From Lawsonibacter sp. (GTDB taxonomy: Bacteria > Bacillota > Clostridia > Oscillospirales > Oscillospiraceae), in assembly GCA_022793355.1 (NCBI GenBank), contig JAAWCR010000063.1, positions 1 through 5,143 on the forward strand: a stretch of 5,143 nt of DNA, written 5' to 3'. Positions 1 through 5,143 of this stretch are shown here, one piece after another (position 1 is the stretch's first letter; the number at the start of each line of letters is the position of its first letter). The notes under the pieces are model-generated. The model saw only the letters and a list, made by a program, of their open reading frames with translations. It did no database searches and had not been told where the DNA came from. The translations under genes were made by a program, and so were the position numbers.

Positions 1-350
1 AAGAATACCTTAGGAGAAATCCAGGTCAAGCCGTAATAGATCATGGTGGGCACGACTCCGCCCAAAATCCAGGTGCCGATGACCATGCCGATGATCAGCA
101 TGATCAGGATGGCGGGGGCGGAAGCTTTAATCGTCGAGCTCATGCCCTCTTCCATCTCAGACCAGGTATACCCAGAGGTTATTCCCACCACAGCGGCCAC
201 ACAGGCGGCGATGACCAGAGGCATATGCGCGGAGGTCCCCAGACCGATGATGCCGGTCAAAATGGCGGCAAAGGTAAAAACGAACACGATGACGGCCTTT
301 CCGAAGCTTACAGGTGCTTTCTTGCTTGTAGCGTTTGATGATCCACTCAT
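1..350 (-). CDS. nhaC: NhaC-family Na+/H+ antiporter, N-terminal part (runs off the window)
   Basis: Membrane protein expected to exchange Na+ for H+ across the cytoplasmic membrane (family knowledge). Only the first 116 residues are in the window; the rest lies beyond position 1. The start is the ATG at 350-348, preceded by a strong AGGAGGGG (363-356) with 5 nt spacing. After a short polar N-terminus (Ser/Lys/Thr-rich, residues 1-18) there are three hydrophobic stretches: about 19-38, 43-58 and 78-100. The stretch GTWILGGVVPTMIYYGL at about 92-108, followed by ISPKVF, is the conserved NhaC signature, which I recognise from the family; this is the main basis for the call. The gene is divergent from the molybdenum hydroxylase operon across a 577-nt spacer, so a functional link is possible but unproven. 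Substrate specificity (Na+/H+ versus, for example, malate/lactate antiport of MleN-type relatives) cannot be decided from this fragment. Confidence 0.88.
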   Translation of the reverse strand, partial: MSGSSNATSKKAPVSFGKAVIVFVFTFAAILTGIIGLGTSAHMPLVIAACVAAVVGITSGYTWSEMEEGMSSTIKASAPAILIMLIIGMVIGTWILGGVVPTMIYYGLTWISPKVF

Positions 351-446
351 TTGTTCCCCTCCTAGTAAATTTATTTCGGGCTGCCTGCAGGTTGAAATTT
401 TTTCTTCCATTCTGTACAGTTTTTGGCAATCGCGCAGTCCGGAAAA

Positions 447-498
447 GCCGGGAAATGAAGGTATTCCAGATTTGCAAAACACCTGATTTCCCTCCGGC
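447..498 (-). promoter_or_regulatory. Potential structured RNA leader of the antiporter gene (inverted repeat)
   Basis: On the minus strand, upstream of the nhaC start, GGGAAAT (492-486) pairs with ATTTCCC (456-450). It is flanked by GCC (498-496) with GGC (449-447), leaving a 3-nt bulge GGA on one side. Inside, AGGT (484-481) pairs with ACCT (462-459). This gives about 14 nested base pairs closing an 18-nt loop. An outer GCAG (506-503) and CTGC (437-434) can also pair. The arrangement resembles a cis-acting leader RNA, but I do not recognise a known riboswitch class, and it could equally be a DNA-level inverted repeat. The start codon is about 100 nt downstream of the stem. Confidence 0.35.
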
Positions 499-560
499 AA
501 CGCTGCATAGTTAAAGTGACAGGCGGCAACCAGCCAGACAAAGCCGAAGAAAAAATCATG

Positions 561-590
561 CTTATGCCCTATTTGGACCAACTTTCGCAA
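561..590 (-). promoter_or_regulatory. Weak candidate promoter for the antiporter gene
   Basis: On the minus strand, TTGCGA (590-585) and CATAAG (566-561) are separated by 18 nt. Each box matches the sigma-70/sigma-A consensus at 4 of 6 positions. If used, it would give a leader of roughly 200 nt that includes the inverted repeat at 447-498. No better match was found by eye between this point and the nhaC start. Confidence 0.22.
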
Positions 591-623
591 TCACCCAGCA
601 CAGTTTTACCCCCCCTGTTCCTC

Positions 624-640
624 TCCTGAATTTTTCAGGA
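624..640. repeat. Inverted repeat TCCTGAA-N3-TTCAGGA
   Basis: Two perfect 7-nt arms flank TTT. On the plus strand it is followed by ATTTTCGCTTTGTTTTT, so it could act as a small hairpin, but no gene lies upstream on that strand. An operator half-site pair is an equally good reading. No family assignment is possible from the sequence alone. Confidence 0.4.
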
Positions 641-708
641 ATTTTCGCTTTGTTTTTCCGCTTCGGCAGCGGGTTATTGTGTATTATGCCCCCCGCACAT
701 CAAAAGAA

Positions 709-724
709 CGTCAAAAATTTGACG
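709..724. promoter_or_regulatory. Palindrome CGTCAAA-AA-TTTGACG, candidate operator
   Basis: Perfect 7-nt arms around a 2-nt centre. The right arm plus CT (TTTGACGCT, 718-726) recurs at 854-862 next to another palindrome, close to the start of the operon. The size and symmetry fit a dimeric helix-turn-helix regulator site. The regulator is not in the window. Confidence 0.4.
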
Positions 725-788
725 CTCTCTAAATTTTTTGCTCCGCCGCTATCCGGATCGCCAGTTCTGTGGGCCAATCCCTTCTCCA

Positions 789-812
789 GCAAAATTTTGC
801 CCAATATTGGGC
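789..812. promoter_or_regulatory. Two overlapping perfect palindromes, candidate operator
   Basis: GCAAAATTTTGC (789-800) and GCCCAATATTGGGC (799-812) are each perfectly self-complementary and share two bases. Two adjacent even-length palindromes of 12 and 14 bp in non-coding DNA 116-139 nt upstream of the operon start are unlikely to be ornamental and suggest protein binding. The first shares the AAAATTTT core with the site at 848-857. Confidence 0.42.
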
Positions 813-847
813 CGTTTCCGTTTGTTTTCGGGCCAAATGTCCCCCTC

Positions 848-857
848 CAAAATTTTG
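848..857. promoter_or_regulatory. Palindrome CAAAATTTTG overlapping a possible -35 region
   Basis: A perfect 10-bp palindrome that merges into TTGACGCT (855-862). A regulator bound here would cover the candidate -35 box of the hydroxylase operon. It shares its core with 789-800 and its right flank with 718-726. Confidence 0.38.
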
Positions 858-886
858 ACGCTGTTTTGATGAACTTCTTTCATAAT
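855..886 (+). promoter_or_regulatory. Weak candidate promoter for the hydroxylase operon
   Basis: TTGACG (855-860) is a good -35 box. The best -10-like hexamer downstream, CATAAT (881-886), lies 20 nt away, which is longer than the preferred 17 nt. Suboptimal spacing can mark a promoter needing an activator, but another start site upstream is equally possible. A transcript starting near 893 would have a leader of about 35 nt. Confidence 0.28.
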
Positions 887-927
887 AAACAAATCAGCGA
901 GAGCGACATTTGAAAGTGAGGGTAATT

Positions 928-3195
928 ATGGATCACACCTACACCTACATAGGCAGGGACGCCCCCGTCAACGACGCGGCGGCCAAGGCCACAGGGCAGC
1001 TTGCCTATGCCGCAGACCTCCATCTGCCAGGCATGCTCTACATGAAGCTGCTGCTCAGCCCAGTGGCCCACGGCCTGGTCCGTTCCCTGGACACCAGCGC
1101 CGCGCTGGCCCTGCCCGGAGTGGCCGCCGTACTAAGTTTTCAGAACACCCCAAGCGTCAAATACAACCGCGGCCGGGTCCGGGCCACCGACGAGGCCCCG
1201 GACCAGGAGACCCTGTTCACCGACCATGTGCGCTTTGTCGGCGACCGGATCGCCGCCGTGGTAGCCCAGACGCCGGAGATCGCCCAACAGGCCGTTTCCC
1301 TCCTCCGGGCAGACATTCAGCCCCTTCCCCCCGTCTTTAACCTCGCCCAGGCTTTGGAGGGCGCCCCCGTCCCCCTCCATGAGCGTGACGACATCATTCA
1401 CCTGCCGGTGGTTAGCTATGGAGACTATGCCAGCGCCCAGGGGGAGGAATTCTGCCACCACACCGCTACTCAGCGCGTCAGCCACATCGCTATGGAGACC
1501 CACTGCGCGGTGGCCGACTACACCCCCGCAACCGGACGCATGACCGTGTGGACCGCCACCCAATCCGTCTTTGGGGTCCGTTCCGCCATCTCTACCATTT
1601 TGGATCTGCCCATGAGCCGCATTCGGGTCATCAAAACCCCCATGGGCGGATCGTTCGGCTGCAAGCAGGAGATGATTTTAGAGCCGCTGGCAGCCTGCGC
1701 CGCCAAGATGACCGGCCGGCCGGTCATGCTCCACTTCAGCCGCTCCGAGGTGATGCTATGTACTATGCTCAAGCACCCTCTGGAAAGTGATATCAAGGTC
1801 AAATTTTCCCCCCAGCGGACGATTACAGGGCTGCAGCTGCACTGCCGGCTGGACGCGGGCGCCTACCAGACTGTCTCCCCGGATTACGCCGGCTCCATCT
1901 CCAAAAAGCTGAGCTGGGTGTACAACATCCCCCACATGGAGTATTATGGCACCACCGTATGTACCAATACCCCCACCACCGGCAGCTACCGGGGCTGGGG
2001 CGGTCCGGAGGCCGCCATCATCATGGAAAACATGATGAACGCTGCCGCCCGTCACTTCAGCATGGACCCCATCGAGCTGCGACTGCGCAATATCCTGCCC
2101 CCCTACGCCATCAGCCGTATCAACAACTTCTCCCTGGGCAATCTGCCCCTGGAGGACGCCCTGCTTCTGGGCCGGGAACGCTTCGCCTGGGAGGAACGCA
2201 AGGCCCGCCTGGCTGTTCAGGACCGCTCGGGACGGTATGCGCGAGGAATCGGCATGGCCCTGTCCACCCACACCTCGGGCTACTTTCCCCGGAAGGGAGA
2301 CTGGGGCACAGTGGTGGTCAAGATGGAGGAAGATGGCTCGGTATGCGTCAACTGCAACGTACACGATCATGGCTGCGGCGAGGTGGCCGTATTCAAGGCT
2401 ATTGTGGGCGAGGTGCTGTCCATCTCCCCGGAACTGGTGGACCTGCCCGAAGGGGACACCGCCTACAATGCCCTGGACAACGGCTGCTACACCAGCCGCT
2501 CCATCTATGTACTCGGCCGGGCCATTCTGGACGCCTCCAAGAAACTGCTGGAGCAGCTGCGGCGCAACGCCGGGGAACTGCTGGGCTGTCTCCCTGAGCA
2601 GTTGTCCCACAAAGACGGGCGCTTCTTCGTCACCAAACAGCCCCAGCGCGGCTGCACCTACAGTCAAGTGGCCTATTACGTGGCTGACAAAGGCACCGAG
2701 GCCCTCTTTGTCGCCCACACCCACATCCCCGTTTCCAATCCCGGCCCCGTCGCCGCCCACTTTGCCGAGGTGGAGGTGGACACCTACACAGGACTTTGCC
2801 AGGTAATAGACTACCTGGCAGTGCATGACGTCGGCAAGGCCCTCAACCCCGCCCTGTGCCGCGGACAGGTGGGCAGCGCCTTGCAGCAGGGCATGGGGCT
2901 TGTGTTCTGCGAGGAGCTAAAGCTGGATCCCAAAACCGGTCGGGCGCTGAACGCGGATTTGCAGCGCTACCACGTGGCTCGGGCCTACGATCTGCCCAAC
3001 CTGGACGTGCTGTTCCTTGAAAAGCCCGATGAGGAGGGTCCCTTCGGCGCAAAATCTGTGGGCGAGTCCTGCTATGTCCCGGTGGCCCCCGCTCTCATCG
3101 CAGCAGTCAATGACGCGCTGGACCTGGAGCTGTCCACCCTGCCCCTGGACCCCGCACACATCCTGTCAGCCTTGGACGACAAACAGGCCCAGTGA
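928..3195 (+). CDS. Xanthine dehydrogenase-family (XdhA-like) molybdopterin-binding large subunit
   Basis: Catalytic subunit of a cytoplasmic molybdenum hydroxylase, which would use water as oxygen donor to hydroxylate an N-heterocycle or aldehyde at the Mo site. It is 755 aa, close to the roughly 750 aa of E. coli XdhA. The N-terminal aldehyde oxidase/xanthine dehydrogenase a/b hammerhead domain covers about residues 7-130, and the Mo-binding domains about 135-730. Visible motifs: TATQS with Gln212, GGSFGCKQ (240-247), SYRGWGGP with Arg355 (353-360), HDHGCGE (479-485), DVGKALNP (634-641), GQVGSALQQGMG (646-657), and GAKSVGE with the expected catalytic base Glu713. Bovine xanthine oxidase positions E802, R880, F914 and Q1040 appear as Gln247, Ser323, Trp357 and Cys483, so purine specificity is not assured. 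I chose ATG 928 over the in-frame TTG 910 because GTGAGGG (916-922) sits 5 nt upstream of it. It is the first gene of a three-gene operon. I leave the symbol blank because the substrate is uncertain. Confidence 0.93.
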   Translation: MDHTYTYIGRDAPVNDAAAKATGQLAYAADLHLPGMLYMKLLLSPVAHGLVRSLDTSAALALPGVAAVLSFQNTPSVKYNRGRVRATDEAPDQETLFTDHVRFVGDRIAAVVAQTPEIAQQAVSLLRADIQPLPPVFNLAQALEGAPVPLHERDDIIHLPVVSYGDYASAQGEEFCHHTATQRVSHIAMETHCAVADYTPATGRMTVWTATQSVFGVRSAISTILDLPMSRIRVIKTPMGGSFGCKQEMILEPLAACAAKMTGRPVMLHFSRSEVMLCTMLKHPLESDIKVKFSPQRTITGLQLHCRLDAGAYQTVSPDYAGSISKKLSWVYNIPHMEYYGTTVCTNTPTTGSYRGWGGPEAAIIMENMMNAAARHFSMDPIELRLRNILPPYAISRINNFSLGNLPLEDALLLGRERFAWEERKARLAVQDRSGRYARGIGMALSTHTSGYFPRKGDWGTVVVKMEEDGSVCVNCNVHDHGCGEVAVFKAIVGEVLSISPELVDLPEGDTAYNALDNGCYTSRSIYVLGRAILDASKKLLEQLRRNAGELLGCLPEQLSHKDGRFFVTKQPQRGCTYSQVAYYVADKGTEALFVAHTHIPVSNPGPVAAHFAEVEVDTYTGLCQVIDYLAVHDVGKALNPALCRGQVGSALQQGMGLVFCEELKLDPKTGRALNADLQRYHVARAYDLPNLDVLFLEKPDEEGPFGAKSVGESCYVPVAPALIAAVNDALDLELSTLPLDPAHILSALDDKQAQ

Positions 3196-3218
3196 GAGAA
3201 AGGAAGGGATACCAAACT

Positions 3219-3695
3219 ATGATAGTTCATTTTATTCTGAACAACCAGCCGGTCAGCCGTGACCTACCCCCGGATCGCCGGCTGATCGATGTGCTTCGGG
3301 AGGACTTTCTGCTTACCGGCGCCAAAGAGAGCTGTGGAGAGGGGGAGTGTGGCGCCTGCACCATCCTGCTGGACGGCCGGGCGGTCCACGCCTGTCTGGT
3401 GCTGGCTGGGCAGCTGGAGGGGCATGAGGTGCTGACCATCGAGGGTCTGGCCCAAAACGATGAGCTGGACATCATTCAAAACGCTTTTGTCGAACATGTG
3501 GCTATCCAGTGCGGCTTCTGCACCCCGGGCATGATCATGAGCACCAAGGGCCTGCTTCTCCAAAACCCGTCCCCCACGGATGAGGAGATTCGCGTCGCCT
3601 TGTCGGGCAACATCTGCCGCTGTTCCGGATATGTACAGATTATAGCCGCCGTCCGGGACGCGGCCAAAAAGCTTCGGGAGGTGGCGCGGGCATGA
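3219..3695 (+). CDS. Molybdenum hydroxylase [2Fe-2S] subunit (XdhC-like, E. coli naming)
   Basis: Small electron-transfer subunit, 158 aa, carrying electrons from the Mo centre to FAD through two [2Fe-2S] clusters. Residues 1-75 form a plant-ferredoxin-like domain with Cys39, Cys44, Cys47 and Cys59 (spacing C-x4-C-x2-C-x11-C). The C-terminal helical domain carries Cys98, Cys101, Cys133 and Cys135 in the motifs QCGFCTPG (97-104) and GNICRCSGY (130-138). All eight ligands are present and the length is normal for the family. The ATG at 3219 is preceded by AGGAAGGG (3201-3208). An in-frame GTG at 3192 lies inside the stop region of the previous gene and has no site of its own, so it is not preferred. 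It starts 23 nt after the large subunit and overlaps the FAD subunit by 4 nt, which indicates co-translation. It should not be confused with the maturation factor also called XdhC in some species. Confidence 0.95.
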   Translation: MIVHFILNNQPVSRDLPPDRRLIDVLREDFLLTGAKESCGEGECGACTILLDGRAVHACLVLAGQLEGHEVLTIEGLAQNDELDIIQNAFVEHVAIQCGFCTPGMIMSTKGLLLQNPSPTDEEIRVALSGNICRCSGYVQIIAAVRDAAKKLREVARA

Positions 3696-4555
3696 ACTTC
3701 CTCCAACCCACCACCCTGGCCGATTTGGCCCAGTGTCTGGCTCAGAAGCCGGAGGAGGGTGGCTTTCTGCTGGCCGGCTGCACCGACTTTTTGGCCCAGC
3801 GCAACGGCAAACCCTGGGACGCCCGGATGCTCATCAGTCTGGTGAACCTGCCTCAGCTGCGCCTGATCCAGCTTCAAGACGGATTTCTTTCCATCGGCGC
3901 CGCCTGCACCCACGCCCAGACCCAGGCAGACCCCCTGATACGCACCCACTTTCCCGCTCTGGCCGCCGCTTGCGGCAACGTAGGTTCCCAGCAGGTACGC
4001 AACCGGGGCACTGTGGGGGGCAACATCGCCAACGCCTCCCCCGCTGGCGATATCTACCCGGTCTTTCTGGTGCTGGGAGCCCGGGCCGTGGTACTGAACA
4101 GCGCAGGTACGAAGCGTATCCTGCCCATGGACGAGCTGGTTCTGGTGAGCGGAAAAACCTCTCTGGCCCAGAACGAGGCGATTGTCTCCTTCCAGCTCCC
4201 GCTGCCCGGGACGGGCTGCCTCAACGCCTTTGTCAAGCTGGGAGAGCAGGCCAGGATCACCATCGCCAAAATAAATTTGGCCGCCAGTCTGGAGTTGGAA
4301 AATGGCCTCGTTCGGGACGCCCGGCTCACCTTGGGTGCCGTGGCCCAACGGGCCTTCTTCTCCCAGGCCTGCCGCGTTTTGGTGGGACAGCCCCTGTCCC
4401 GGGAGCTTCTGCCCTCCCTGTACCAGGCACTGTCTCAGGAGATTCAGGGCTCCATTCCTAACCGCGCCTCCATGCCCTATAAACGTCGGGCAGTGAAGGG
4501 TCTGGCCGACGATCTGTTGACTGAGCTGATCCGACAAGCGCGCATACCCGTATAA
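3692..4555 (+). CDS. Molybdenum hydroxylase FAD-binding subunit (XdhB-like)
   Basis: Subunit of 287 aa that binds FAD and passes electrons from the iron-sulfur subunit to the final acceptor, often NAD+. It has the PCMH-type FAD fold: the first dinucleotide-contacting segment LLAGCTDFL (26-34; the family consensus has AGGTD, here Gly is replaced by Cys30) and the second, VRNRGTVGGNIANASPAGD (102-120), which is highly typical. The C-terminal CO dehydrogenase flavoprotein domain covers about 175-280 and ends with YKRRAVKGLADDLL (263-276). The length matches E. coli XdhB (about 290 aa), and there is no [4Fe-4S] insertion like that of 4-hydroxybenzoyl-CoA reductase. The start codon overlaps the preceding stop as ATGA (3692-3695), with GGGAGGTGG (3676-3684) 7 nt upstream. 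It is the last gene of the operon. The electron acceptor cannot be read from the sequence. Confidence 0.94.
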   Translation: MNFLQPTTLADLAQCLAQKPEEGGFLLAGCTDFLAQRNGKPWDARMLISLVNLPQLRLIQLQDGFLSIGAACTHAQTQADPLIRTHFPALAAACGNVGSQQVRNRGTVGGNIANASPAGDIYPVFLVLGARAVVLNSAGTKRILPMDELVLVSGKTSLAQNEAIVSFQLPLPGTGCLNAFVKLGEQARITIAKINLAASLELENGLVRDARLTLGAVAQRAFFSQACRVLVGQPLSRELLPSLYQALSQEIQGSIPNRASMPYKRRAVKGLADDLLTELIRQARIPV

Positions 4556-4587
4556 CAAGAATACCTCCAGGGTCATAAAATAAATTT

Positions 4588-4631
4588 TTTGAGGAGAGGA
4601 GGCGCCCACAGGGCCGCCTCCTCTCCTCAAA
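4588..4631. terminator. 17-bp hairpin after the operon, possible terminator lacking a U-tract
   Basis: TTTGAGGAGAGGAGGCG (4588-4604) is perfectly complementary to 4615-4631, with a 10-nt loop CCCACAGGGC that can close further by CCC/GGG pairing. It begins 32 nt after the FAD-subunit stop codon, where a terminator is expected. On the plus strand the arm is followed by GGGGCATAG, not by T residues, and the T-run (4585-4590) lies before the stem. On the minus strand it is followed by AAAAAATTTATTTT. It is therefore a strong hairpin with the wrong flanks for a textbook intrinsic terminator. It may stabilise the 3' end or terminate with help. Confidence 0.5.
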
Positions 4632-4834
4632 GGGGCATAGATATGCAGATATTGCTTCTGCTCCCCCGCAAGCACACCGGCATAGATCCGATGATAGCCC
4701 AGAGGAATATGTCCAGTATTCCTGCGTCAAATTGGCTTCGTCTGGCGAAAAAATTTCTCGCCACCGGGCACATTTCCATTTTTCAAACAGCGCCTAATCA
4801 AATCACACTACTTTGCTGAAGGATATTACTTTGC
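4632..4834. other. Gene-free spacer with two small hairpins
   Basis: About 200 nt with no supportable gene; open frames crossing it begin inside the 4588 hairpin and look like nothing known. It holds AGGAATA (4703-4709) with TATTCCT (4717-4723) around a 7-nt loop, and TGGCGA (4743-4748) with TCGCCA (4758-4763) around a 9-nt loop. Between them, GCGTCAAATT (4724-4733) is the reverse complement of AATTTGACGC found at 716-725. The closely packed inverted repeats suggest an intergenic repeat element, which only a genome-wide search could confirm. Confidence 0.4.
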
Positions 4835-4892
4835 AAAAAAATAAAAAAAACGGGAAATACCTCTTGCATTTCAAAAGAGATTGTGCTATACT
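4835..4892 (+). promoter_or_regulatory. Promoter of the tRNA gene with an A-rich upstream element
   Basis: TTGCAT (4864-4869) and TATACT (4887-4892) are separated by exactly 17 nt. TGC directly precedes the -10 box, making an extended -10. An A-tract (4835-4850, interrupted by one T) lies just upstream, in the position of an UP element, as is common for stable RNA promoters. The predicted start is near 4899, giving a 5' leader of about 30 nt for RNase P removal. Confidence 0.72.
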
Positions 4893-4928
4893 GGCAAAGC
4901 TGTTAGGGAGAACGCTTCTTTATGTCAT

Positions 4929-5005
4929 GCGGGTGTAGCTCAGTTGGATAGAGTGACTGGCTACGAACCAGTAGGTCGGGGGTTCGAATCCCTTCACCCG
5001 TACCA
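4929..5005 (+). tRNA. tRNA-Arg (anticodon ACG)
   Basis: A complete cloverleaf of 77 nt including an encoded CCA (5003-5005). The acceptor stem GCGGGTG pairs with CACCCGT, with G1-U72 as a wobble pair. The D-arm is GCTC/GAGT with GG in the loop. The anticodon stem ACTGG/CCAGT closes the loop CTACGAA, giving anticodon ACG (4963-4965), expected to be edited to ICG and to read CGU, CGC and CGA. The T-arm is GGGGG/CCCTT with loop TTCGAAT. The discriminator base is A. Four G-U pairs are present (1-72, 10-25, 49-65, 50-64). The conserved bases and the good promoter argue for a functional gene. Confidence 0.95.
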
Positions 5006-5061
5006 GAAAAAGAGGTCAAAAAAGATTTTTGGTGAAAAAACCGAGAGATTTCAAGACCTCA

Positions 5062-5109
5062 GAGGCCCTTGGATAACGAAAATCCAAGGGCCTCAAAATT
5101 TAGATTTTT
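5062..5109 (+). terminator. Probable terminator of the tRNA transcript
   Basis: GAGGCCCTTGGAT (5062-5074) and its perfect complement (5082-5094) enclose the 7-nt loop AACGAAA. The stem is followed by AAAATTTAGATTTTT, so the T-rich part starts 4 nt after the stem and is interrupted. It lies 56 nt after the tRNA 3' end. A weaker pairing of GAGGTC (5012-5017) with GACCTC (5055-5060) precedes it. The last 34 nt of the window hold nothing I can identify. Confidence 0.6.
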
Positions 5110-5143
5110 CCCCACTTCCTATTCACTCAGGCAGGACTTAAAC

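Larger units (their letters stand above)
351..927. other. Divergent intergenic region between nhaC and the hydroxylase operon
   Basis: This is 577 nt without a convincing gene between two divergently transcribed genes, clearly more AT-rich than the flanking coding DNA from about 700 to 900. It holds the nhaC ribosome binding site and leader inverted repeat on the left and a cluster of palindromes on the right. Short open frames in it (for example 650-913 plus and 371-559 minus) lack a good ribosome binding site and resemble no family I know. Both promoters and the control sites of both transcription units must lie here unless transcription enters from outside. Confidence 0.8.

Noticed and set aside
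371..559. 62-codon minus-strand frame upstream of nhaC
   Set aside because: Poor ribosome binding site and no recognisable sequence; it covers the inverted-repeat leader, which is better explained as non-coding.
650..913. 87-codon plus-strand frame in the divergent spacer
   Set aside because: Starts at TTG without a ribosome binding site, resembles no family, and spans the palindrome cluster.
910..927. Upstream TTG start for the large subunit
   Set aside because: It would add six residues and place the ribosome binding site GTGAGGG inside the coding region; ATG 928 has the correct spacing and a family-like N-terminus.
1959..2597. 212-codon plus-strand frame within the large subunit gene
   Set aside because: A shadow in another frame of a well-supported gene, with low-complexity Gly/Arg/Pro-rich translation.
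1756..2826. 356-codon open frame on the minus strand inside the large subunit gene
   Set aside because: Composition is rich in Gly/Val/His/Gln as expected for a shadow of GC-rich codons, and the opposite strand encodes a clear molybdenum hydroxylase.
4557..4566. AAGAATACCT repeated at 1-10 and 4557-4566, a possible direct repeat of an insertion
   Set aside because: Only 10 bases match, one copy lies inside the nhaC coding sequence, and there is no transposase or other sign of a mobile element between them.
3476..4675. 399-codon open frame on the minus strand antisense to the FAD subunit
   Set aside because: It overlaps a plus-strand gene with full family motifs, has no ribosome binding site or recognisable domain, runs through the 4588 hairpin, and is the kind of long shadow frame that GC-rich coding DNA produces.
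4881..5141. 86-codon plus-strand frame over the tRNA
   Set aside because: It is a translation of the tRNA gene and its flanks, a well-known false gene call.

Overview
The window looks like chromosome of an anaerobic, moderately high-GC member of the Firmicutes, most likely class Clostridia and possibly the Oscillospiraceae/Flavonifractor-type gut bacteria. That placement is inference. It rests on GC-rich coding sequence beside AT-rich spacers, strong AGGAGG-type ribosome binding sites, an NhaC-type antiporter, and a three-subunit molybdenum hydroxylase of clostridial style. No marker gene fixes the taxon.

Layout. Positions 1-350 (minus strand) hold the first 116 residues of an NhaC-family Na+/H+ antiporter that runs off the left edge. 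A long divergent spacer (351-927) follows. It contains a potentially structured antiporter leader (447-498) and, nearer the plus-strand operon, several perfect or near-perfect AT-centred palindromes that look like operator DNA. Positions 928-4555 (plus strand) are a compact operon of three genes: the large molybdopterin-binding subunit (755 aa), the two-[2Fe-2S] subunit (158 aa) and the FAD-binding subunit (287 aa) of a xanthine dehydrogenase-family hydroxylase. The first two are separated by 23 nt and the last two overlap by 4 nt (ATGA). A 17-bp hairpin lies just after the operon (4588-4631). An otherwise gene-free spacer leads to a well-formed promoter and a tRNA-Arg(ACG) gene (4929-5005), followed by a terminator-like hairpin (5062-5109).

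How the genes work together. The three subunits should assemble into one cytoplasmic enzyme. The substrate would be hydroxylated at the Mo centre, electrons would pass through two [2Fe-2S] clusters to FAD, and then go to NAD+ or another acceptor. Catalytic residues are present. However, several positions that bind purine or cofactor in bovine xanthine oxidase are changed (E802 to Gln247, R880 to Ser323, F914 to Trp357, Q1040 to Cys483), so the name 'xanthine dehydrogenase' is a family label and the true substrate is open. No cofactor-insertion (XdhC/CoxI-type) or molybdopterin-synthesis gene lies in the window.

I see no mobile element, CRISPR array or clear novel multi-gene system. The most interesting signals are the altered active site, the palindrome cluster upstream of the operon, the antiporter leader, and the U-tract-less hairpin after the operon.
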